Of a DNA stretch of 64,000 nucleotides, positions 27,726 to 37,214 are shown piece by piece (the first letter of the stretch is position 1; each line of letters opens with the position of its first letter). The translations under genes were made by a program, and so were the position numbers. Origin of the DNA: CAYWTS01 sp964461265 (GTDB lineage: Bacteria; Bacteroidota; Ignavibacteria; Tepidaquicellales; OLB5); assembly GCA_964461265.1 (NCBI GenBank), contig CAYWTS010000001.1, forward strand, positions 186,001 to 250,000, in the 5' to 3' direction. The notes below the pieces were generated by a model, which was not told where the DNA came from, ran no database searches, and saw only the letters and a program-made list of their open reading frames with translations.

Positions 27726-27858
27726 TATTATACATTTACTTTTTATATTATAATAAGATGTTCTTATACTAAACCTGACCAATGTCATATTATAGGCAAA
27801 TAAATTTTATTTTATATTATAAGTTTTTATATTTAATAAACAAAAGAAAGGAATATTA

Positions 27859-28215
27859 ATGCCCTGGGTAATAACTAAACTATGTATAGATTGTAAAGAC
27901 ACGGAATGTGCGGAAGTTTGCCCTGTTGATTGTATTTATGAATTAACAGTTGACGATCCTGAGTTTACAAAAACACAGTTATATATACATCCAACCGAAT
28001 GTATCGATTGCGCAGCTTGTGAACCTGCATGTCCGTGGCAGGCAATTTTCGAAGATTCTCAGGTACCACCAATCTTTCAGGAAGATATTGAACGCAATAA
28101 AAAAGTTTTCGATAAACATCCGCCCGAACATTTTACAACAGATGTAACACCAATTAAAAAGGGACCTAGCCCCGAAGAAATCGAAGAAAACAAACGTAAA
28201 TGGGGCTACACCTGA
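27859..28215 (+). CDS. fdxA: 7Fe/8Fe-type ferredoxin
   Basis: This 118-residue ferredoxin has the FdxA layout: CIDCKDTECAEVCPVDC at the N-terminus, where cysteine spacing fits one [3Fe-4S] and part of a [4Fe-4S] cluster, then CIDCAACEPACPWQAIF for the second cluster, and a polar C-terminal extension. The MPWVITKLC opening is characteristic. It is a low-potential soluble electron carrier; the partner enzyme is not visible here. An AGAAAGGA element lies before the ATG and the gene ends at a strong terminator, so it may close the isomerase/vWA transcript or stand alone after the 133-base gap. Confidence 0.93.
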   Translation: MPWVITKLCIDCKDTECAEVCPVDCIYELTVDDPEFTKTQLYIHPTECIDCAACEPACPWQAIFEDSQVPPIFQEDIERNKKVFDKHPPEHFTTDVTPIKKGPSPEEIEENKRKWGYT

Positions 28216-28236
28216 TTTCTAGTTTGAACTTAGATA

Positions 28237-28266
28237 AAAAGTCCCCGCTGTAATTTGGGGACTTTT
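28237..28266 (+). terminator. Rho-independent terminator after the ferredoxin gene
   Basis: Perfect 10-base stem AAAAGTCCCC (28237-28246) / GGGGACTTTT (28257-28266) with a 10-base loop, ending in TTTTATATTT, 21 bases after the stop codon. Confidence 0.9.
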
Positions 28267-28322
28267 ATATTTATAATTCAATATTTACACCAGCCTAAAA
28301 CAGGCGGTTTAAAAATCTGATT

Positions 28323-31300
28323 TTGATTATACAAACAAGAATCATACCACCTCGCATTCCTCAGAATATTATTCATAGGAATGAACTTATAGGTTTATTA
28401 AACAAGAATATTGGCATACAACTCTTACTTATTTCTTCGCCGGCCGGGTATGGTAAAACTACACTGGTTCAGGATTTCCTTAACAACACAAGACACAGAT
28501 ACTGCTGGCTTCACATAACATCTGACCTAAATAATATTTTCACATTTACTTCATACCTGATTCATTCTTTAAATAAAGTAAATAGTAAGTTTGGAAAAGA
28601 TACTCTGGCTCTTCTGCTCTCTCTGCAGGAAGAATTTGTAAATCAGGATATACATTCAAAGGTAATTCAGTTAATGGGCAGTATAATTAATGAATTACTG
28701 AACTCTTTTGAAGATACTCTGTTCATCGTACTTGATGACCTTCATATAATCTGTGATTCAGAATGGTTCGAATCAGCTATTTCGGCATTAATATATGATC
28801 TTCCGCAAAATATTCATGTCATCGTCACAAGCAGATATCCTGCGGTGGGAGGTTTACCGGGTTTTTCAAGTTTAAAAGCTAAAGGATACGTATTTGAGCT
28901 TAGTGCGAATGAACTCTCATTTAAACAAAACGAGATTTATGGACTTTTAGAGAAGGTTTACTCATATAAAAAAATAGATGAAAACCTGATTAACTTCCTT
29001 AACAATTTTAAAGGCTGGATTACAGGGATACATTTATTCCTGCTTCACTGGACTCCACTCTCACAATCGTTTCAAAAACTTCCGGATAACATTGTAGGTA
29101 TCAGTGAAGCAAAATTATCAAATGAGCTATATGATTACTTTGCCAACGAGATATTTAAAAATATTAATCCTGACATTCAAAATTTTCTTTTGAATACATC
29201 ATTACTTAGCAATTTTGACGAAGAAGTCTGTAATAATATCCTCGGAATAGATAACAGTTCGGAATTATTAAATGAATTGTTAAATAAGAACATATTTATA
29301 GAAGCCAAAGAGAATGAGACCGGGAAATTGATATATAACTTTCAACCACTTTTCAGTGTGTTTCTGAATAAAAAGGCGACTGAATTGCTTGGTAAAAAAC
29401 ATCTCGTTAAAATACTTTTAAAAGTATCCGAATACTACGAAATTAAGAATGAACCTTTAAATGTAATCGAATATTCCCTTAAAGGTAAAGATTGGGATAA
29501 AGTTTTATATAGTATTTATGTCATGCTACCGGTATTAATTCAGGATTCCCAGTTCGAGTTAATTCACAGATGGTTAAATGAAATTAATGCTCCCGACTCC
29601 GGTCAGAGTACTAACTCCTGGAGCGGGCAATACCAGGAAGGAATATATCGTTATCTTAAAGCTGTTGTAGAGAGGTATTATACCGGTGATGCACAAACAG
29701 CTTTAGAAGAAATTTATAAAGCCGATGAAATAATTTCTAAAACAATTGAAACACCCCTAAGACAATCAAAACCTTGGATTAAGCTAAAAGATTTAAAAGC
29801 GAAATGTGACTTGCTTGAAATAGAGCTTTTATTAAAACTAGGCAGAATTGATGCTGCTATTGAAAAAATTAATAATAATTTGCAAGTCTTTACACATAGA
29901 ACTGCTGTAAGTGAAACATCATATAAAAAAGAGCAAACAGATAAAGCACTAACATTAGAAGCAAGATATTTTTACCTTTTAGGCTATGCTTACCATAATA
30001 AATCTGAATTCACAAATGCCGAAAAATACTTAAATTTAGCCGCTGAATTATCAATTAAACAGAACAATACAGATCTATTGTATGATACATATAATATTTT
30101 AGGAAACGTATTTTTAAAAAAAGGTGATTTTATAAAAGCAATTCATTATTATGAGCTTACCTTGTTAAAAAGCAGAAACTTATTTAACAAGTTTACAGTA
30201 TTATCGAACTTATCTATTCTTTATGCAAGGTCTTATAAAGCAAAGGAATCACAAAGGTATTTTTATGAAGCTGAAACACTTTATAACTCCCTCCATACTC
30301 CTGTTTCAAAAGGACTTAATACTGCATTCCTGATGCTGAAATATGCACTTCACTTTGAATTTATGGACTGGGAATCGGCATTGCAAATTGCTAAGGAAAT
30401 TCATGAATCTGCCACTAAAAACAACGATATTATGAATATTTATTTAAGTCTTATTTTTATTGGCGAATGTTACTATTATCTTGACATGATAGAACACGCA
30501 AAACAATATTACATGTTAGCAGCTAAGTATTGTGATATGGAATCATACTCAGACAGGATTTATAACGATTTTCTGCACGGTTTAATTGCAAAAAAAGAAG
30601 GTTTGTATAAAAAAATTGAGGATAATTTTTTAAACGCATACGCTTTCTATGACAGCGAGGAAAGCCACTACGATAAATCGATTACATCGTTTCATACTGC
30701 TGACCTTTACCTTAAAATGAACAAAAAAGATTCAGCATTACATTATCTCAAAACTACTCTTAATATATGCTCACAAAAAGATAATATATCATTCCTGATT
30801 CGTGAATATTTTATGGATAAGAGTTTATTTGACTTTGCTATTGAAAATAAAATAGATATTTCCTTTGTAGGGCAAATAGCTTCTCTTGCTTTTGGCTCCG
30901 CTGAAGCAGAAGACAATGCGGTTCGTCAGGATGTGTTTTTCGTTTCTGAAGAATCAAGATTGAGGTTACAGGAAAGAATTTTAAATTCATATGATTTAAT
31001 TATCAGGTTATTCGACGAACCTGAGATTATAGTCAGGGGTAAAAAAATAACGGATGATAAATGGAACCGTAAAAAACGCAAATTAATTTTTTTATACATC
31101 GCCCTTAACCATAATAAGATAATTACTAAGGATAAGCTTGTAGATATGTTCTTTACAGACACACCAGCTGAGAGTATCGATAACCAGTTCCATCAAGCAA
31201 TGTCAAATATCAGGTCTGCCATCAAAGCTACAACTGCTGCTGACTTATCAGTGAAACAAGGCAGCAAAGCCAAAAAGTCAAGCGATGGCTTTTTAAAGTC

Positions 31301-31802
31301 AGTCCCTAGTTTTTTAACATATGAAGATAAAATTATTAGATTAAATCCGGCATATACCTATTTTATTGACGTATTAGAATTTGAGAAATATTATAATAGG
31401 TATTTATCGGCAAGCACAGATGCAGATACAAAAATATCTTGTGCTGAAAAAGCGATTATGCTTTACAGAGGAGATTTTATGTCAGGCTGTTACGATACAT
31501 GGTGTGAAGATTTAAGAACAGATTATAAAAATAAAATTATTAAATTGTTAAATAGTGCAAGTTTGCTTACGATTGAAAATAATAAGGAAAAAGCATTAAT
31601 TTTTTTACACAAATTGCTGGCTATAGATAAGCTAAACGAAGATGCTTTTCTCAATTTAATTACACTGCTTGTTAAACTAAACCGGCATGAAGAGGCAGTT
31701 TCAGCTATTCACAAATTTAAACAGGATTATAAAAATGATATGGATGAGGATCCGCCGGCAGACTTGGTTAGTAAAATAACCAAACAGCTTAAGAAAGAAT
31801 AA
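28323..31802 (+). CDS. MalT-like STAND ATPase / TPR / BTAD transcriptional regulator (copy 1)
   Basis: This 1159-residue regulator begins with the MalT-type STAND NTPase: RIIPPRIPQNIIHRNELIGLL, Walker A SSPAGYGKTTLV, Walker B LFIVLDDLHII and an R-nucleotide sensor-like VIVTSRYP. A winged-helix/superhelix part and many TPR-like helical repeats follow (about 370-880). The C-terminus has an OmpR-like winged helix (LFDEPEIIVRGKKI, KRKLIFLYIALNHNKIITKDKLVDMFF, QFHQAMSNIRSAIK) and a bacterial transcriptional activator domain (BTAD; ISCAEKAIMLYRGDFMSGCYDTWCEDLR). It lacks the LuxR HTH of true MalT. Such proteins gate DNA binding by ligand and nucleotide. The start is TTG, matching its paralogue. The ligand and target genes are unknown. 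Confidence 0.9.
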   Translation: MIIQTRIIPPRIPQNIIHRNELIGLLNKNIGIQLLLISSPAGYGKTTLVQDFLNNTRHRYCWLHITSDLNNIFTFTSYLIHSLNKVNSKFGKDTLALLLSLQEEFVNQDIHSKVIQLMGSIINELLNSFEDTLFIVLDDLHIICDSEWFESAISALIYDLPQNIHVIVTSRYPAVGGLPGFSSLKAKGYVFELSANELSFKQNEIYGLLEKVYSYKKIDENLINFLNNFKGWITGIHLFLLHWTPLSQSFQKLPDNIVGISEAKLSNELYDYFANEIFKNINPDIQNFLLNTSLLSNFDEEVCNNILGIDNSSELLNELLNKNIFIEAKENETGKLIYNFQPLFSVFLNKKATELLGKKHLVKILLKVSEYYEIKNEPLNVIEYSLKGKDWDKVLYSIYVMLPVLIQDSQFELIHRWLNEINAPDSGQSTNSWSGQYQEGIYRYLKAVVERYYTGDAQTALEEIYKADEIISKTIETPLRQSKPWIKLKDLKAKCDLLEIELLLKLGRIDAAIEKINNNLQVFTHRTAVSETSYKKEQTDKALTLEARYFYLLGYAYHNKSEFTNAEKYLNLAAELSIKQNNTDLLYDTYNILGNVFLKKGDFIKAIHYYELTLLKSRNLFNKFTVLSNLSILYARSYKAKESQRYFYEAETLYNSLHTPVSKGLNTAFLMLKYALHFEFMDWESALQIAKEIHESATKNNDIMNIYLSLIFIGECYYYLDMIEHAKQYYMLAAKYCDMESYSDRIYNDFLHGLIAKKEGLYKKIEDNFLNAYAFYDSEESHYDKSITSFHTADLYLKMNKKDSALHYLKTTLNICSQKDNISFLIREYFMDKSLFDFAIENKIDISFVGQIASLAFGSAEAEDNAVRQDVFFVSEESRLRLQERILNSYDLIIRLFDEPEIIVRGKKITDDKWNRKKRKLIFLYIALNHNKIITKDKLVDMFFTDTPAESIDNQFHQAMSNIRSAIKATTAADLSVKQGSKAKKSSDGFLKSVPSFLTYEDKIIRLNPAYTYFIDVLEFEKYYNRYLSASTDADTKISCAEKAIMLYRGDFMSGCYDTWCEDLRTDYKNKIIKLLNSASLLTIENNKEKALIFLHKLLAIDKLNEDAFLNLITLLVKLNRHEEAVSAIHKFKQDYKNDMDEDPPADLVSKITKQLKKE

Positions 31803-31857
31803 CCTGTAATCTTGCTGAACAGTCAACAGGCTACGTGTTCAGTAAAAAAAATTACAA

Positions 31858-34800
31858 TTGAAAATTATGTCTGAATTAATAATACATTCAAGAATTACTC
31901 CCCCTAAACTTCAGGCAAATATAGTCCAGAGGCTGCGTTTAACTAATTTATTGCACTCTAATATTAATAAGAGTTTAATTTTAATTTCAGCTCCTGCGGG
32001 TTATGGCAAAACAACATTAGTTCAGGAATTTATTGAATACCATTTAAATTATCCTGCAGGTAGCCGAGTCTACGTAACAGGTAACATAAAATATGCCTGG
32101 CTTCAGCTTTCACAAGATATAAAAAGCTTTTATACTTTCATCAATTACCTGATTTATTCTGTTAAACAAACAAAACCCGATTTCGGAGAAAACACACTGC
32201 AACTCCTTGACTCGATTAAAGAGCGTGCCCCTTCCAAAGGCAGAAAAACAAGTACATTAAGCGGGTACGGGCACACACGCCTGCGGAACGGACAGTCACC
32301 CAAACGTTCACTTCACAGTGCCGGATTAAAAACCAATATTAATGAAATAGATGAAGTAATCGGGACATTAATAAATGAATTATATAAAAGCTTTACTCAT
32401 AACCGACTGATACTGGTTATTGATGATTTTAACACATTGGATGATATTAACTGGATAAATCCTGCTATCGATACTTTATTAGAACTTTTGCCGGTTAATG
32501 TGACCTTAATTCTTATTAGCCGGACAAAACCCGGCTTTAACCTAACTAAGCTCTATGCCCACAGAAATATTTTCGAACTCGGTTCCAAAGAATTAACCTT
32601 CACATATGAAGAGATAAAAAAGTTAATTGAAAATATTTACAACTTAAAATACAGTGATGAGGTGCTTAAACGGCTTGAGTTGAGACTTGAGGGCTGGATA
32701 ACAGGTATACACCTTGCTGTACAAACTTATGGTAATGAAATTGAAAAAAAATTATCGACACCGCCTGTACGCTCCGGCATTGCAGATAGTTTACCTGATA
32801 ATATTTTTAATTTCTTCGCAAATGAAATTTTCGAGAAACTTGATAACCAAACACAGCGTTTTCTGCTCGAAACCTCAGTACTCGAGCATTTTGATGCTGA
32901 TATTTGCAATAATTTATTGGAAATAACAAACAGCAAGAATATTATAAATAATCTGCTGACTAAAAATATTTTCATACAACAGGTTTCGGAAATTAATCCG
33001 AATATACAAAGTTTATCAAAAAGAATATTCCGAAATTTCATATACCAGCCTTCATTTTCCAATTTCCTTCAAAATAAACTATGTGATACTTATCAGAAGC
33101 AAGATATCAAAAACCTTTATGAACGTGTTGTAAACTATTATTTATCAAAAAAGGATTATATTTCCGCCATACATTATTCAACAATCTCCGAAGATTATCC
33201 CAAAGCAATTTCTTTACTGAAGGAACATTTCCAGGATTTATTTGCTGACGGAAAATATGAATTACTATGGAAATGCATTAATAGTATCGACGAAGGTGCA
33301 GTGCAGAAAGATGCATATTTGCTTTATTATAAAGGGTTGCTGTACAGGTATTTCATGTCTGATATCGAAAGTGCTTTAAAGTATATAGAAGACTCAATAT
33401 CATTATTCGAAAAGCAGAAAAACCGTACTTTCCTGATAAATAATTATGTAATAAAAGCGGCATTGCTGATACATTCAGGTAAAACCCAGGAAGTAATTGA
33501 AGACCTGTTAAGACTTTCTGAGGTAAAAACTACGCCAGCAAATAAGGCGCTGCTGTTGTATTACCTGGGTTATGCTTATTACATCAACACACAATATGAT
33601 GAAGCAATAAAATATTTAAATGAGTCTATTGATATTTGTCAAAAAAATAAATTGCCTAATGTTTTGTTTGATATATTTAATGTTCTTGGTAATATATTCC
33701 TGAACCGCGGAGACTTCATTAAGTCAACTTATTATTTCGAACAGAATTACGAAAAAATAACCAATACAACATCCTACCCGCTAAACGAGCCGGGCCTTCG
33801 ACCCTTAGCCGGCATAGATAAAAAATTCTTAACTATATGCAATCTGATTGATCTTTATGCCCAATCCGGAAAATATGAAAAAGCAAAGCAATTCCTTGAT
33901 AAAGGTTATGACATAATTAGTAATTTTACAGTGCCAATATTCGAGCTTATTTTAACTATCTCAGAAGCAAGGCTGAAATTTGAAATAGGTGATTATGAAG
34001 AAACCATCAGAACTTCGGAAAAATTAAATTTACTTTCTAAAAAATTCAACAGGCGTTATCATATTTACCTGAGCTACCGGTTGCTGGCTGCCTCTTACAG
34101 GTATTTGAACAAACCCGATAAGGCACGGGAGTATATGAATCTTGCAGGTATTTATATTAACGAAGCTAATAAATTCCAAACAACAGAATTTGAATTTGCA
34201 GAAAAGAACCTAACATTCAGTATTTCAAATGTGTCAAACGGTTACCTCGAAACGCTAAAATCAGCCTGCAGTTTTTTCGATGAGAATAATTTCTTATATG
34301 ATAAAGTACAGATTTATTATTACCTTGCTGAATATTATCTCAGCAGGAGGAATTATATAAATGCACTCGAGTATACCAAGGAATTATTTAAAATTTCTTC
34401 CGGGAAGGAATACGTTTCATTTCTTGAAAGAGAATTCAGGCAATCACGAGAAGTTTTTGATTTTGCTTTGAAGAATAATATTAATGCGGATTTTATTAAC
34501 AGGATAACAGTTTCGAACCTGGAAAAAATAAATACCGGCTGGCTTTCAGAAGACTGCAAATCAAGGTTAAGGCGTGAAACTGACAGTATTTATGATATAG
34601 AAATGTACTCATTAGGCACGGTTGATTTTAAAGTTCGGGGAAACATAATACCTGAGCACAAATGGAAAAGGAAAATGAGGAAATTAATACTTGCCTACCT
34701 TTTGCTTAACAGGAAAAAGAAGCTCACTAAAGAAAAAATAATTGAAATATTCTTTCAGAATTCACCCGCCGATAGTGCAGATAATATCTTTCATCAGTCC

Positions 34801-35418
34801 GTTTCCAATATACGAATGGCTGTCATTCCTTCTGGGGCCAAAACACATGTTAAGCTGCCGGATAACATAAAATCAGACAAAGAAAATGAATATGCTGTCC
34901 CTAGCTATATTTTATATGAAGATAAAATTCTTAAGCTCAATCCTTTATACATATACTATATTGACGCAGAAGAATTTAATGAGTTATATGAAAGGATAAA
35001 TTCTTCAAACACCAATACTGAAATGCGTATAGTTCTTTCCAAGAAACTTATTGACCTGTATAAGGGAGAATTATTACCGGGTTATTATTATGACTGGTGT
35101 GAAGACCTGAGAAATACTTATTTAAATAAATTCATTAAAACCTCCGAGCAATTACTTGAATTATTAAAGCAAAACAAACTATTCGAAGAAATTATATTAT
35201 ATGCTGAAAAACTGTTAAAGTTCGATAAACTCAACGATTCGGCATACATCAATTTAATTGAAGCTTATATTGAACTTGAAAATTTCAGCAGAGCTAATGA
35301 TACTTATAAGATAATGAAGAAAAATTATGATACGGAATTCGAAGGGAAACCACCTAAAGAAGTATTTGCTAAAGCTGAAAAGCTGTTATATTCCGGACTA
35401 AAGACCACTGAGATATAA
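31858..35418 (+). CDS. MalT-like STAND ATPase / TPR / BTAD transcriptional regulator (copy 2)
   Basis: This paralogue of the preceding gene (1186 residues from a TTG; the ATG at 31867 aligns better with copy 1) has the same order. Walker A is SAPAGYGKTTLVQEF, Walker B is LILVIDDFNTL, followed by LILISRTKPG, the shared stretch LEGWITGIHLAVQ, TPR-like repeats, a winged helix (KRKMRKLILAYLLLNRKKKLTKEKI) and a BTAD (LIDLYKGELLPGYYYDWCEDLR). It differs by GC-richer in-frame insertions absent from copy 1, notably about residues 122-158 (32222-32335, basic and low-complexity) and NEPGLRPLAGIDKK near 33785. The 3' end overlaps the convergent aminotransferase gene by 21 bases. Confidence 0.9.
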   Translation: MKIMSELIIHSRITPPKLQANIVQRLRLTNLLHSNINKSLILISAPAGYGKTTLVQEFIEYHLNYPAGSRVYVTGNIKYAWLQLSQDIKSFYTFINYLIYSVKQTKPDFGENTLQLLDSIKERAPSKGRKTSTLSGYGHTRLRNGQSPKRSLHSAGLKTNINEIDEVIGTLINELYKSFTHNRLILVIDDFNTLDDINWINPAIDTLLELLPVNVTLILISRTKPGFNLTKLYAHRNIFELGSKELTFTYEEIKKLIENIYNLKYSDEVLKRLELRLEGWITGIHLAVQTYGNEIEKKLSTPPVRSGIADSLPDNIFNFFANEIFEKLDNQTQRFLLETSVLEHFDADICNNLLEITNSKNIINNLLTKNIFIQQVSEINPNIQSLSKRIFRNFIYQPSFSNFLQNKLCDTYQKQDIKNLYERVVNYYLSKKDYISAIHYSTISEDYPKAISLLKEHFQDLFADGKYELLWKCINSIDEGAVQKDAYLLYYKGLLYRYFMSDIESALKYIEDSISLFEKQKNRTFLINNYVIKAALLIHSGKTQEVIEDLLRLSEVKTTPANKALLLYYLGYAYYINTQYDEAIKYLNESIDICQKNKLPNVLFDIFNVLGNIFLNRGDFIKSTYYFEQNYEKITNTTSYPLNEPGLRPLAGIDKKFLTICNLIDLYAQSGKYEKAKQFLDKGYDIISNFTVPIFELILTISEARLKFEIGDYEETIRTSEKLNLLSKKFNRRYHIYLSYRLLAASYRYLNKPDKAREYMNLAGIYINEANKFQTTEFEFAEKNLTFSISNVSNGYLETLKSACSFFDENNFLYDKVQIYYYLAEYYLSRRNYINALEYTKELFKISSGKEYVSFLEREFRQSREVFDFALKNNINADFINRITVSNLEKINTGWLSEDCKSRLRRETDSIYDIEMYSLGTVDFKVRGNIIPEHKWKRKMRKLILAYLLLNRKKKLTKEKIIEIFFQNSPADSADNIFHQSVSNIRMAVIPSGAKTHVKLPDNIKSDKENEYAVPSYILYEDKILKLNPLYIYYIDAEEFNELYERINSSNTNTEMRIVLSKKLIDLYKGELLPGYYYDWCEDLRNTYLNKFIKTSEQLLELLKQNKLFEEIILYAEKLLKFDKLNDSAYINLIEAYIELENFSRANDTYKIMKKNYDTEFEGKPPKEVFAKAEKLLYSGLKTTEI

Positions 35419-36606
35419 CTTAAGTACTCCTATAAAATAATTTATGTCATTAATGCTGATAACTAAAGGTGGCAGCAATCTTATAACATTATTATTTGTG
35501 CAGTTTACCAGTATTCCGTTTTCAAGCAGATTTTGAACTATGGTTGAGCATTCAAAAGTAAATTCAATCCCTATCATTAATCCCTTTCCTCTTATATCTT
35601 TTATTATATCAGGAAATTCCAGTTGCAGCGATATTAATTTACTAATTAAATAATCACCTTTTTTTCCGGCTTCATCCATAAGCCCCTTCGATAATTCATC
35701 CAGAACCACGCAGCCTGCTGCACAAGATACAGGATTTCCTCCAAATGTTGAGCCATGGTCGCCGTATGAAAATACATTTTCAACACGTTCATTTCCAATT
35801 ACAGCACCTAACGGTAAACCGCCGCCAATTCCTTTTGCCAGCAATATAATATCCGGACTCACACCATAATGGGAAAATGAAAAGAATTTACCCGTTCTTC
35901 CCGAACCCGCCTGAATTTCATCAGCTATTATAAGAAATCCGTATTTCTTTCTTAATTCAAATAATGAGTTAATAAACCCGGTATTTGCCTGATTTATTCC
36001 GCTTTCGCCCTGAATAAACTCTAAAAATACTGCTGCGGTATTCTCATTTATCTCCGCATTAAGATTTTCAACGGAATTAAACTTAAGATGTTTTACATTC
36101 GGTAGAAAAGGTTCATAACCTGCCCGGTATGCTGGTCTTTCGGTTAAAGACAAAGCTCCCATTGTCCTGCCATGGAATGAACCAGTAAAAGCCACAATGT
36201 CCAATGTATTAGAATTATTTATCTTCTTTTCTTTTGCTGAAAAATATTTCCGCGTAATTTTTATTGCAGTTTCGGTTGCTTCCGTTCCGGAGTTGCATAA
36301 AAATACTTTCTTATAGCCTGATAATTTAATTAATTTCAGTGCAAATTCAATTTGGGCAGACTGGTAAAATATATTTGAAACATGAACATATTTTGCAGCT
36401 TGATTATGTATTGCTTCTATAACTCTCGTATGATTATACCCAAGAATATTTACAGCCAAGCCTGCAAACATATCCAGTACTTTACGCCCATTACTGTCAT
36501 AAAGGTAACACCCTTCCCCCCTTACAAAAGATACTCTCAACCTCTTGTAAGTATTGAAGAAAAGTTCTTTATCTTTTTGTATTAAGTTCTCAAGGCTTTC
36601 GCTCAT
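35398..36606 (-). CDS. argD: Class III aminotransferase, acetylornithine/ornithine aminotransferase-like
   Basis: This 402-residue PLP enzyme is of the ArgD/RocD group. Motifs are VRGEGCYLYDSNGRKVLDMFAG at the start, the PLP phosphate-binding FLCNSGTEATETAIK, FTGSFHGRTMGALSLT, the Asp that holds the pyridine nitrogen in LIIADEIQAGSGRTG, and the Schiff-base lysine in LLAKGIGGGLPLGAV. The family converts N-acetylornithine (arginine synthesis), succinyl-diaminopimelate or ornithine; substrate cannot be fixed from sequence alone. No other arg gene lies nearby. The start ATG overlaps the coaE stop (ATGA), so translation is probably coupled to coaE. The 3' end overlaps the convergent BTAD gene by 21 bases. 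Confidence 0.87.
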   Translation of the reverse strand: MSESLENLIQKDKELFFNTYKRLRVSFVRGEGCYLYDSNGRKVLDMFAGLAVNILGYNHTRVIEAIHNQAAKYVHVSNIFYQSAQIEFALKLIKLSGYKKVFLCNSGTEATETAIKITRKYFSAKEKKINNSNTLDIVAFTGSFHGRTMGALSLTERPAYRAGYEPFLPNVKHLKFNSVENLNAEINENTAAVFLEFIQGESGINQANTGFINSLFELRKKYGFLIIADEIQAGSGRTGKFFSFSHYGVSPDIILLAKGIGGGLPLGAVIGNERVENVFSYGDHGSTFGGNPVSCAAGCVVLDELSKGLMDEAGKKGDYLISKLISLQLEFPDIIKDIRGKGLMIGIEFTFECSTIVQNLLENGILVNCTNNNVIRLLPPLVISINDINYFIGVLKLYLSGL

Positions 36607-37214
36607 TTAACAAGGGTACATAATAATTTATATATAAAATATGTCTGTTTTTCAAGCTCTTTCAGCGAACCGGCATTTTTTAAAATAAAATCTGCCTTAT
36701 TTAATTTACGATTTTCCGACATTTGTAATTTCATGATTTTTTTTATCGCAGAACTGCTTAAACCGCTGCGTTTACGAATTCTTTCAATACGTTTTTTCAC
36801 CCCGGAATATACAAGGATTACATAGTCAAGATATTTATCAGAACCACTCTCATAAATTAATGCAGCTTCGGTTACAACAATACCTGATTTAATACGTCTG
36901 TATATTTTTAATTTCTCATTAATAACAAAAGGGTGAACAATTTCATTCACCCTTTTTTGTTTTTTATTATCCCGAAAAACAATTTCCCTCAACTTAGCAA
37001 GGTCAATTTTCCCTTTTTTATCCAGAATACCAGGACTGAATTCCTTTATGAGCTTATTCTTTAACGGAAAACTGGTTTTGTATAATTTTTTGGCAAGCTT
37101 ATCCGAATCAATAACAATACAGCCTAATTCACGCAGAAAATTACATACTGCCGATTTACCGGAGCCAATTCCGCCGGTTACACCAACAAAAAGTTTTTTA
37201 CTTAGCATAAGCAA
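36603..37214 (-). CDS. coaE: Dephospho-CoA kinase
   Basis: This 203-residue P-loop kinase phosphorylates the 3'-OH of dephospho-CoA, the last step of coenzyme A synthesis. It shows the P-loop GVTGGIGSGKSAVCNFL at residues 10-26, IDSDKLAKKLY for substrate binding, VHPFVINEKL and VVTEAALIYESG, and the LID-like arginines RIERIRKRSGLS. Its start overlaps the end of rny by 17 bases and its stop overlaps the aminotransferase start by 4, so rny-coaE-aminotransferase form one transcript. Confidence 0.96.
   Translation of the reverse strand: MLMLSKKLFVGVTGGIGSGKSAVCNFLRELGCIVIDSDKLAKKLYKTSFPLKNKLIKEFSPGILDKKGKIDLAKLREIVFRDNKKQKRVNEIVHPFVINEKLKIYRRIKSGIVVTEAALIYESGSDKYLDYVILVYSGVKKRIERIRKRSGLSSSAIKKIMKLQMSENRKLNKADFILKNAGSLKELEKQTYFIYKLLCTLVK

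Noticed and set aside
28323..35418. Anti-phage STAND (Avs-like) defence system
   Set aside because: Both proteins end in a winged helix and BTAD rather than a nuclease or other effector, and no defence genes or mobile elements surround them.
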